64,000 nucleotides of DNA from Bryoerythrophyllum caledonicum (lineage: Eukaryota > Streptophyta > Bryopsida > Pottiales > Pottiaceae): the NCBI GenBank assembly GCA_963971425.1, contig OZ020519.1, positions 6,402,028 through 6,466,027 on the forward strand. Reading direction: 5' to 3'. A program made the position numbers and the translations under genes. Positions 50,090 through 62,001 of this stretch are shown one piece after another. The notes under the pieces are model-generated. The model saw nothing but the letters and a program-made list of their open reading frames with translations, had not been told where the DNA came from and searched no databases. Numbering within the stretch: position 1 is the stretch's first letter; each line of letters starts with the position of its first letter.

Positions 50090-51532
50090 ATACTACTAAA
50101 ATCATAATCTACGTAGTAAACCACAAGGCAATCAACCATGCAGTGAACCATGGAGTGAACTATAGAAACGTTGCAGTCAACCGCGCAGTTAATTGCATAG
50201 TCAAACGTGGAGGGAATCATGTTACCTTTTTATTTATAGTTTGTAATATTAAAACTACATTAAAATGGTTGGACTAATGTGTTGCAAAACAAGGGCCAAC
50301 TATTAGAATCATAATGTGCACAGTTCCTGTGCGGTTGACTGCATGGTTAATTGCATGGTTGACTGCACAGTTGATTGTTGTGTGGTTTACTGCGCAATTT
50401 TGAAATTTAGGGTCTTGAGTTTTTGGGTGGGTCAAATTTTCATTTGTGTGTTGCAATTTGTGCTCTTGATTACAAATTTGACGTTGAAAATATTTTTTGA
50501 GTTAAGCACTTAAAGATTGAATTGTAAATTATGAGTTGTAAACTTGGAGTGCAAAAGTTGTGAAGTTGGCGTTGTGATCTTGGAGGTTGGCATATAAAGT
50601 TGGAGTTGCAAAATTGCATATTCAACCTAAATTTGAGATTGCAATTGCAAATTGAATTTGTGGGTGTGTGAAATTGAGATTGTAATTGCAAGTTGAGTTT
50701 GTGGGTGTGTGAAATTTGCATTTGTGTGTTGCAATTTGTGCATATCCAAAACAAATTTGAAACTCTTGATTACAAATTTGACGTTCAAAACATTTTTGAA
50801 ATTCTATGTTAAAATGCAAAAAATCTAAAACCTATTTTTTTTTCCTATTCTATTCTATTACATTATTAAAATTCATGCATAGATTTCAAAGACATATTTA
50901 TATTTTATGTAGATTGTTGTTACCTTTCTTTTTTTATATTTTGTGATATAAAAACTACATTAAAATGGTTGAACTAATGCGTTGCAAAGCAAGCGTCAAC
51001 TGTTAGTTATACATATATATAGAAAAATAGAGATATAATTGCTAACATACAATTCCAAATTGATAATTTTTACATATTTATCTTTATTAAATACATCAAG
51101 TTTAGGTTGATTTTAGGTTGAATATGCAATTTTGCAACTCCAACTTTGTATTCCAACCTCCAAGATCACAACGCCAACTTCACAACTTTTTCACTCCAAG
51201 TTTACAACTCATAATTTACAATTCAATCTTTTAGTGCTTAACTCAAAAAATATTTTGAACGTCAAATTTGTAATCAAGAGCACAAATTGCAACACACAAA
51301 TGCAAATTTGTCACATTCAAAAACTCAAGCTAATGCTTTGGAACACATTAGTCCAACCATTTTGATGTAGTTTTTATATTACAAACTATATTAAAAAAAA
51401 GGTAACATGATTCACTGCGCGGTTGGCTGCGCAATTAACTGCGCGGTTGACTGCACCGTTCCTATAGTTCATTGCACGGTTGACTGCGCGATTGATCACT
51501 GCGTGGTTCAGTGCGCGGATTGTGATTTTAGT
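50090..51532. mobile_element. Fold-back element with arms of 12-bp repeats
   Basis: The left outer part (50090-50300, reverse) and right outer part (51340-51532, forward) are inverted copies. Each runs from GATTTTAGT-like ends through imperfect 12-bp units (CTGCGCGGTTGA and variants) to GGTAACATGA, TTACAAACTAT and AATGGTTG(G/A)ACTAATG. Inside, 50440-50640 and 51110-51300 are a second inverted pair (CCAACCTCCAAGATCACAAC and its mirror). Further partial arm copies lie at 50316-50400 and 50890-51010. The layout resembles fold-back (Foldback/FB-type) elements. No transposase is present. Open frames of repeating DCAV/NCAV are by-products of the 12-bp unit. Confidence 0.7.
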
Positions 51533-51872
51533 ACACTAAAAATTATATTTAGTGTTGGCAACACTAAACACGAACAACAACACCAATTGTCAACAAGGGT
51601 AGAATTGTAGCAACTCTAATTGTCAATTCCAACACCAATTGTGAACAATAGTAAGATTTAAAGAATTGAAAAATGAAGAAGTTGACATTTAGTGTTAGAT
51701 TTTGAAATATACATTAATTATGCAACTTGCAACTTTGGCGGCTAAAAGGGAGGCTGCCATTAAGAATTGGTGGCCCCAATACACTAATTGTCGACAAGTT
51801 GACTAATAGTGTTGGGGCATGATGGTGGTAAATACACCAATTGTCATCCAACACTAAATATAATTTTTAGTG
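51533..51872. mobile_element. 340-bp CACTA-like MITE
   Basis: Inverted ends of about 26 bp start ACACTAAAAATTATATTTAG. The flanks are AGT on both sides (51530-51532 and 51873-51875), a 3-bp target duplication as used by CACTA elements. The interior repeats the word ACCAATTGT several times. It abuts the end of the fold-back element, which ends in the same GATTTTAGT. Confidence 0.72.
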
Positions 51873-51875
51873 TAG

Positions 51876-53740
<1,865 letters not shown>

Positions 53741-54600
53741 ATCCAACTTGGACGATAATCACGTAAGCATGATCATGGTTTAGGATTCAGGCAGTTGTAT
53801 GATATCACGTGAGGTTTTTCATGGTTTAAGATAGTACGTAAGCGTTTCAGTTCCTGTCCTGTATCTGCAAGTTTTGCTTGTGTGCTCCTAGTTTAGGATC
53901 TGACAAATGTATCGTGTTTGCTTCAGATCAACTTAATATTGCGGGTGAACTTTTCGGACGACACAGAATACAAGACGAGCATTGAGATGGCAATATGTTT
54001 ACTATTTTTCCTTCCTCTGTAGTGACTGCCAGTCTTGGAGATTATGAGACCACCGCCATGGCGTAGCAGGTAACTAGTTGATAGAAGCACTCGGCGGAAG
54101 GCTCTGGACATGTGTATTAAACGTAAAGAATGTAACTGAACAGGGTGCTCATCTTAATGTCATTTCAGTCTTGTTTTCCTGTTTTTTTGCAGATGGGGAG
54201 CCCCTCAGCACTGAAAATCTCAGTTGGTTCATTGTACTTGTAGGATACAGCTCACGAGTTTCCCACAGCCATGTCTAGAAATCATTTTCTATATATCATC
54301 TCCCTTGGATGGTTTTGCAGGGCAGAAGTGAGTTATTCCCTAGATTCCACTTCTGCTGTAGGTCATCTTTAGCTAAAGTGGAGCTCAAGGAAAAGGATGA
54401 TTTGATGAAGCCATTTTTGGGAGGACCCTTGTCTTTCTTCTCCCCTTTTTTAGTGTGCTCCTCAACGATTGCGTTTTAGGCTCAGGTACTGTTATGGAGG
54501 TTAGTCTTTGCTTTCCAAGTGGTTTCTCCAGATCTGAAGTGATGCGTCGCAGGGAAAGACGAGGTCACTGAGGTCATGACTTTTTAGTTGAGGGAGGAAC
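53741..54600. other. 3' UTR of MYST gene and p24 promoter
   Basis: Non-coding by appearance; short open frames lack motifs. The two genes read in the same direction 860 bp apart. Confidence 0.4.
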
Positions 54601-55649
54601 ATGGTGCATTTTGGTGAGCCTGGGATGAGGTTGTGGGTGTTGGTTGTGGGGTTGGTGGTGTGGTTGGGGTGTGGTGATGGAGCGGAGGCGATCCGGTTCG
54701 AGCTGGACAAGAGGGAGTGCTGGGTGCACGAGGCGCCGGCGGAGGGGGAGCTGATGCATGTGTCGTTCGTGGTCATCAAGGTGGGCAATCCTTGGGGAGG
54801 TCTGCACAACCGGAGAGGAGCGTACGTGGGAGTCGATTTATCTGTAAGTATGCCCATTCATCTCCTTTGCACAGGAGTGTCACTCGGTTGCTTGCGACCT
54901 TCACACTAAGATACATCATCTCTTGCAGATTGAAGACCCCGGCAGCCAGCAAGTGCACATCACAAAGCAACGAATGCAAGCGAAGTACAACGTGACCGCC
55001 ATCCACAAGGGCCCGTACAAATTCTGTTTCCAAAACCGAGTTTCAATGCTGCAGACCATTGATTTCAACGTTCACGTCGGCCACTTAACCCGAGACGAGC
55101 CTGCCAAAGACGGTGAGTCAGATTCTATGCGCATTCAATTGATTAATAAGAGCTACTCTGGTACTCATCTCTGAGTTGTTGGGAAATTGGGATGGCAGAG
55201 CATCTGTCCGTGCTATTTGCGCAGATTGGGAGGCTGGAAGAAGCGTTAATCGATGTGCAGTTCGAGCAACGCTGGCTTCGCTCGCAAACCTCTCGACAAG
55301 CTCAGGGTATGCCCACTCTTGCTGCTTCAGTTCTAAACCTCAACTATTGTACACCCACAAGTGAGTTATTTCTAAAACTGATCTATTTCCAGAATTTGTC
55401 GGGAGTTTTCGTTGATGGTTTGAGATGGACTGAACAAGATAATGGGTGTACCTAACTTTGAATGCGTTAAAGATGCTCATGGATTTTGACTTCTGAGTCC
55501 ATGTTGCAGTTGCCACCGGGTTGAGCAGGCGCGTTCAGTACAAGGCTGCGGTGGAGTCTGTGTCGTTGGTAGCTTGCAGTGTGTTCCAGATAGTGCTTCT
55601 GCAGCGCCTTTTCCAAAAAAGGCTTGGAATGTGTCCTCAACGAGTGTAA
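54601..55649 (+). CDS. p24 family cargo receptor (EMP24/GP25L, beta-type)
   Basis: The predicted product is 224 aa from four exons: 54601-54843, 54929-55112, 55199-55306 and 55510-55649. Phases agree at each join. p24 proteins cycle between ER and Golgi in COPI/COPII vesicles and sort cargo. Residues 1-30 hold a signal peptide (LWVLVVGLVVWLGCG). The GOLD domain has the two conserved cysteines (RECWVHE and FCFQNR) and HVSFVVIK. A coiled coil follows (LFAQIGRLEEALIDVQFEQ). A membrane segment lies at about 194-214, and the short cytosolic tail is QRLFQKRLGMCPQRV. The order and the HVSFVVIK and LLxRLFxxRLGM motifs match plant p24 beta-3. The second Met (residue 9) is an alternative start that gives a more typical signal peptide. 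Confidence 0.92.
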
Positions 55650-56038
55650 GCTGAAACACACTCTGTGCCCAGCCAAGCCACAGCATGTTATCTTGATCAC
55701 TACAAGTTCAATATGGCAGCGGCTGGTATTACCGTACATGCAAATTACACTGAGGCACCTGGGGTTCCTTGCAGCACAAATACACAGCGACCTAGTTCGA
55801 TGTGAGCCAATGAAAACTTCACGCCCTTGTTTCACTGCAATTTTGAAAGGGGCTCAGCTTCGTTGGATCAAAGGAATTGCTACAAGGAAGGGACAGAAAC
55901 AGGAGGTCCCTGCTGCGGTACCTTGGCCGTCATGTGATGCTACCCAGCTATTCTACAATATGACTAGTCGGTACGCACTCACATTGTGAAGGTGCACCTT
56001 GAAATATTATGACCTACAGGATATTGAACAAGAAACGT
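55650..56038. other. Convergent 3' UTRs
   Basis: The 389 bp between the stop codons of p24 and ClpR2. Open frames on both strands lack motifs. Confidence 0.45.
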
Positions 56039-57895
56039 TTAGCCGAGCCCCACTCCAACCGACTCTTGCCTCCGAGCGTCTGGTTTGATACGCTTTGGTC
56101 TCACTACCTTGTCTATGATACCATAATCTAAAGCTTCCTTAGCACTGAAGCGCTTGATACGATTCAAATCCTTCATTACCTGCATAGGTACACCTCCAGT
56201 CAGTCAATTCCAAACTACACATCCCATAAAATTTAGTGTATGGTTGTGTCAGCACTGACATAACTTAAAGATAGAACCATACCTTTTCAACAGGCTGTCC
56301 AGTCTTCTTTGAAACTTGCTCGTAAACATAGTTTCTGACCCGGCTTAGCTCCCTTGCTTCATTAACGATGTCATCAGCCTACAATTCACAAACCAACTCA
56401 TGAGTTCATGCACGCAATACACAAAAAGCCGAAAAACACGAGCAAGCAATCCATTAATCGCACGTTAATCCCCGCTACACCACTTTGAACTGAAAAATTT
56501 GCTGCTCTGCTTGCGCACACTAAGATGCTAAATATCCAAATTGTACCTCCTGAACCAAATTCAATAGTAGACAAAAGACCTGCACAGAAAGCTATTATAA
56601 CCTTGAGACCAATCTCTAGAATGATACAAAGCCATTCACCATGTGAAAAGCAGAGAATTGCAGGTCACAAACCTGACCACGAGCTGAACCAGCAGGGGAC
56701 ATAAGAGCTACCCTAGTCAACGGCATAGCTGTTCGCATTCCCTGAAGTTTCCCACATTACACCAGAAATTAATATATAAATTGTAAGACAAAACGCGTAA
56801 TTCACATCCCTATCCTATCCAGAAACCTACCTCAATCTGTTCCAACGATTATCATTATCATGCTACACTAATGCTACGTTGGGAACCAAATAGTACTATA
56901 TAGGGACCTGTGCTGATCTTGATAGAAAGAGAATGACACGATCTAGAATGGCCAAAGAAGCATACCTTTGCGCCAGCAGCCAACAATAGCCCTGCATTGT
57001 TGTAAGCATACCCCAAAGCTAAAGTGCCAACCGGACTCTTAATACTTTCCATTGTATCGTAAATGGCCATGCAGGGTGTAATCTGAAATTCAAAAGAAAA
57101 AAAAACACCATCTCAAAATCTCGACTATACAAAATCAAAGTTGGTGATCATATTATTTCACCAACAACATCTTGATTTTTTAGTTGAAGGACATGTATCA
57201 AGCTTAGTTCCGCTTTCTGAATTCATTATATCTCTTTGCAGAAAGTGATCATCTCAAAAACAAGACAAGGACATACATCACCACCCGGACAGTTGATGTA
57301 CAAGTACATGGGCTTGGTGCTATCCACACTGTCCAAGTAGAGCATGGTCGCCACAATCTGGTTCCCGAACTCCTCATCAATGTACTGCCCCAGGAAGATA
57401 ATCCGCTCCCGGTACTGCATCACCAAAAACACATTCAATCAACACCAATCCCAAACCTAAAAAGCTAATCAAAGCCACTCACTCACCAACACATTCCAAA
57501 TGTCCACCCACTGCCACCCGCCCTCTCCCGGCGTCCGGTACGGCACTTTCGGTGTGCCAATCGGCGCCATCATCGCCACCTTCCCTCGTGACGCAGAGCT
57601 CCCATCCCTGCCAACACCTCACCGTCAATTCTCATTCCAAACCCTAAATTCACAAGAGAAGCCTCCTCTGAAGACGGAATTCGCGGTGATTTTACCTTCG
57701 AGCGGTGACGGCGAGGTGGACGTTGGAGAAGAAGCTGGCGGAGAGGTCCGGGGCGCCAGCGGAGCGGGAGAGCGACCGGGGGCGAGAGAAGGCGAGGGAA
57801 GTGGAGGACGCGGAGGAGGCAGAGACAGAGGCTGCGGGAGTGGTTGAGGCACGGGGCAGGAGGCCCGAGGAGGAGGCGAGCGCGGAGGTCGCCAT
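56039..57895 (-). CDS. CLPR2: Plastid ClpR2-type inactive Clp protease subunit
   Basis: The predicted product is 293 aa from seven exons: 57696-57895, 57487-57607, 57277-57414, 56966-57082, 56673-56741, 56283-56378 and 56039-56179. ClpR subunits lack protease activity and build the core ring of the chloroplast Clp protease. Residues 1-66 are a Ser/Ala-rich transit peptide. The conserved block [20 protein letters not shown] and [19 protein letters not shown] is typical of ClpR2. Active-site residues are replaced as in the family: the serine position in GYAYNNAG is Asn181 and the histidine position in RVALMSP is Met206. The C-terminus ([11 protein letters not shown]) is complete. The start at 57895 was chosen because the transit peptide follows directly; an in-frame upstream ATG at 57994 would add a hydrophobic stretch. 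Confidence 0.94.
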
Positions 57896-58181
57896 GGCTG
57901 TGGCTATGGCGAAAACGTTGCGAGAAAAACAGAGAAACGTTGCCAGAAAAACAGAGACAAGGAAGAAATGGCTTTGGATAGGCTTCAAACCCAAAACCCT
58001 TTACTGTTTCACGCTACGATGACGTCTTCTACGAGTTTCATTCGGAGTGTGGATGAGTTTCATTCGTAAGCTGCTAAAAAGAGAAGAAAGGAAGTTCAAT
58101 TTGCCACCCTTTTTGAAGTTCTGAGTCATGGTCATCCTATGATTAATCATTAATGTTTTTAATTTTTGTTGTAACATCTTA

Positions 58182-58770
58182 GGGGCGGTTTACACTACAG
58201 ACCAAGAGCCATGACCAAGGAAAATGGATTAATTCCATGGTCACACTTTCATGGTCACACTTCATAAAAATGTAAATTGTAAAGCCCATTGGGCCTCTCA
58301 CTAAGTGTAAACCGAACTTGGACCGGGAGGAATGATCATGTAATAAAAAGTGGGCGTGCTCATTTTTTTAATCAATGCCTATAAAGGGCAATTTTGCCTT
58401 AAAAAAACAAGCCAAAAAGACAAAAGGGTGGCCGCCATTGTATCTATAGTAACGTTGGCCCCCCTCAAAAAAATCAAATAATAATAATAATAACAATAAT
58501 AATAATAATAAAACGGCATTTCAGGCCCATGGTCTCTTCGTTCAGCAATGAGAGAACCCTTTTTGCCTCTCTCGCCGCAAAATCTGGGGGATCCTTCAAC
58601 ATTATCTACTAGGCCTAATTCTAGGCCTTTTCAGGACCTCAAATCCTTTGGTCACTTTTCTTTTTTCTTTGTAGTGTAAAGCCAAGTCATCCCAGGACGA
58701 GTTGATGGAGCCAATCACAGATTTTAGAGGTGCATGGGACGAGTTCTTGGTCCGTAGTGTAAACCGCCCC
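58182..58770. mobile_element. 589-bp PIF/Harbinger-like MITE with TTA target duplication
   Basis: Both ends begin GGGGCGGTTTACACTAC and are flanked by TTA (58179-58181 and 58771-58773). The last 100 bp match the MITE at 12028-12164 (ATTTTAGAGGTGCATGGGAC). The longer interior contains an AAT microsatellite at 58483-58511 and possibly a nested fragment near 58300. No coding capacity. Confidence 0.78.
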
Positions 58771-58940
58771 TTAGAATGAAGAATGTGCCTAGAAAGCAAT
58801 AGAGTGAGAATAGTTGTTGGGAAATGAATGAACACTTGCGTTTGAGATCAATTGTCCAGGGCGTTTCACTTATTTCTTTCACCATTGATGAGGTGATTGC
58901 AGTTGATCACACAACTTGATGTAGTTTCATGTATATGTTG

Positions 58941-59895
58941 TTAACCCTTAAAGGCCCAAGGTATTTTCACACCAAAAACACTTCAAAACTGCTCGTTCTA
59001 GTGCAATGAGTAATGAAGTAATCAAAACCTATTATTTCTATATATAAATATATTATCTAAATTAAGACTTATTTATTAACATTCTCACAAAATTTTATAA
59101 TCTTTGACCGCACGGATTGAAAGATTATAGTGTTTGAAGTAGAGAAAACCGATCAATTTCTTCCCTGCTTTGAGTGGATCACTAGACTTTGACTACACTT
59201 GGTGTCAAATTTTTGCACTACACAAGGTTTGAAAACATTACCATCATGTCAATTGTGATGTTGTTTCATTGTACACCAATTTTTTTATGTAGAGAAGGGG
59301 TGTAGCGTATTAAAAATAGATGTGCAAGGAGTGGAGGTTCAAAATTTGCCAATTCACGTTTTATTTTTTTGTGAACTTAATATGTCTTAGAATGATAATT
59401 CCAAAGGTCAATAAGAAGGTTACATTACATCTTGTAGTAGAAAAAATAAAATGTAAGAAAAATGAAGATCTCTAAGTTTTATGTGGAAAAGAAGAAGTTT
59501 TTTAGGTAACTTGCCCGACAATGTGTGACAATGTGTGATAATGTTTGGCTTTGGTTATTATGCTATTTTCCACTTAAGACAAGAGATTTTCTTTGATAGT
59601 ATGAAAGGAAATAATATTACTTGCTAGTATTGAAAATCTCACATTTAATCGATTGTCCTAGCATAAGTTTTTGGAGTTGCCCGAGGTGCCCGATCTCCCC
59701 ATTTGAAATTCAAAACCCTATAACTTTTTCATAAAATGTAAGATTTAGGGGAAAATTGGACTCACACGAAGCTTTTAGCAATTTCCATCATCTATAGTAG
59801 AAATTTCAAAAAGGAATGTTATAAATTGACACCTTAGCAACCTGCCCAAACCTATAAGAGTCCTCCGGGGGGACTCTTGGGCCTTTAGGGATTAA
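58941..59895 (+). mobile_element. 0.95-kb long-type TTAA element, best-preserved copy
   Basis: It starts TTAACCCTTAAAGGCCCAAG and ends CTTGGGCCTTTAGGGATTAA, so both TTAA sites and 16-bp inverted ends are visible. A subterminal hairpin AAGAGTCC/GGACTCTT lies at 59856-59878. The interior matches four other copies in the window. No open frame of note. TTAA targets and CCC ends are piggyBac-like; the family assignment is inference. Confidence 0.7.
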
Positions 59896-60044
59896 GGATT
59901 AGAAGAGACAACCATACCTGATTCATTTGTCATGTGTTTCTCATGATGGTGTTGATTATTTTGTTGGAATTATTGTGAACTTTCTTATGAATGAAGATGG
60001 ACTAAGTTGTAAGGAAATACTTGCAAGATGGTTTGCTTAGCCCT

Positions 60045-60859
60045 TTAACCCCTCACTGCCCAGGGATGTTTATGAAAAAACCAAGATTTCTGCTGATTTT
60101 TTCTTTGAACCGGATTTGATGGAAATACAATGCCTAATATTAATATCTAACCTTACAAAATTGAATTTAACCCATGACCTGAATTTTAGGGAAATTTTGC
60201 ACAACATCCAATGGTTGATGGATTAGATTATAGTGTTTAAAGTTACCGTATATTGGTAGTGAAGATTGTGGAATTTGAAGGGTGTATTACTTTAACCATC
60301 AATAGATTCTTGCAAGAATTTTTTTACTTTAAAGAAGAGCAGTTCATATGTGCACTAGGTTGATAGCTTTGCATTGACATATTGTATGTGAAGAAAATAT
60401 TTATATACAATTATTGGTGATTTTTTTTCTTTTTTCTACTTGATTGTATACAAAAATGTTCCAATCTTATACAAATTAAAACGGAAGTTTCGCATGTGAG
60501 GAGAGAGATCAACAACCACAAAACAATGAAGAATGTCTTGAAGACAAAGTTCTATCAAAATTTAAGACCAAAATCAATGTCCATGTGTGTGAAATACAAC
60601 ATAGTTTGTGGCATGGTATTCACCGTATTCATTGTATTCAATGTACTTTAGTGTATTTGGTGTATTTTGTGTTGTATTCCTAGCTTTTCCAAGAGTTCTA
60701 CAAATCCAAATCATGATTTGATTGTTGGAGAGTGTTCATGTAATGAGTGCGCAAATCTGACCTTGTATCTCTAAGCCTAATTCCTCATGGGTTTCATGCA
60801 AATTGAGTTTTAGTACTTCAGAAGTTCCATTTTGGGCTTCATGGGCGCAAAAGGGTTAA
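60045..60859. mobile_element. 815-bp TTAA-bounded element of another type
   Basis: Left end TTAACCCCTCACTGCCCAGG; complement of the right end TTAACCCTTTTGCGCCCATG. The ends share TTAACCC and GCCCA. The interior is non-coding and unlike the other types. Confidence 0.45.
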
Positions 60860-61146
60860 GGCTGGGAAGATCCATATGTGGCCTCCCGGGGGGGTATAAT
60901 CACACCGTAGTAGTGAATTGTGGAACATGGTCCAAAATAGTCTTCACAACGAATGTGCAATAGGTTACGATGATTCCGATGAGACCATTTGCGTACAAAT
61001 CGGCGCCAGGAATCGGTGATGAGCCTCATTTCTGTGAAGTGGGATCACAATGAAATGTACCCCTCCATAGATGATGTTCTTTGTGATCTATTACAATCAA
61101 AAGATTCTTTTGAGGCTTCATGAGCTCTCAGGCTTGAAAGGGTTAA
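60856..61146 (-). mobile_element. 291-bp middle-type TTAA element
   Basis: It begins at the TTAA that ends the previous element and finishes CTTGAAAGGGTTAA. It resembles 20329-20609 and 27748-28046 at the ends (GAAAGGGTTA) and in the block CAATGAAATGTA. No coding capacity. Confidence 0.45.
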
Positions 61147-62001
61147 GAGCAGATGACACAAGCACAAGCACCTTTCAAAGTTGGAAGAATTGTGACACAA
61201 CTCAAATCTATAAGAAGGGGGCGCCTTTTAGCATGGGCGTATTTTTAACCCCCAAAAGTTGTTCCCATAAGTATGCTAGATTCTTTCAGTTGGGGTTTAA
61301 ATGTGTCCAAGTTGCAAATTCTACCTAATAAATGGAGAGATTTTTTGTCGAGAATCCACCTAATAGATGGGGAGTTTTTTGAAACAACCATTAGGATTCC
61401 TATTTGATCTAAAAAGAAACCCACTTGATTATTACAAAAATATATCTAAGGAAAATTTAAGTATCATTAATATTGTTTAGGTTTCAATTCCATAAAATTC
61501 AATATAGGTCGGAATGGAGAACTAAAACTAGGAATTCTTTCAAACTTCAAGAACTAGGCTCTTAGCAACTGCTCTTCAAACCTAACATCTCGATTCCTCT
61601 ACCAAACACGCCCAAATCTAGAGACGGCAAACATCTCTATCATCCGAAATCTACAATAACATGCTAAATAACGTAGATCATTCGCACGGACGGACTGGTC
61701 AGTTAGTGAACCACGCACGCCGCTCCCTGTCACCGGACATCTATCATTTGAATGAAAATCTTTCCCCTCCATTCGAGGATTAACCATAGAATTTGGTAGA
61801 TTTATCTCGCAGTTGTCCGCAGAAGCGATGGAGTCGCAGAGTCGCGATGGCGCTGGCGTCGTCGCTCGTTTTCAGGTTTCCAAGGTCAAAAGCTCCGGCA
61901 CTCGCACAGACTGCGTCGAGAGGCGCCGAGCTCGGTTGTTGGTAGTTCTCATTTTTTTTCCCGTGAAAGAATTGAAGGGAGAGGTGTGAATTGGTGGCGA
62001 G
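61147..62001. other. Spacer and upstream region of the reductase gene
   Basis: AT-rich to about 61780, then GC-rich leader. No complete element or other gene was recognised. Confidence 0.35.

Noticed and set aside
50316-51610. Frames with repeated DCAV/NCAV peptides
   Set aside because: They arise from the 12-bp unit of the fold-back arms and appear on either strand in each copy.
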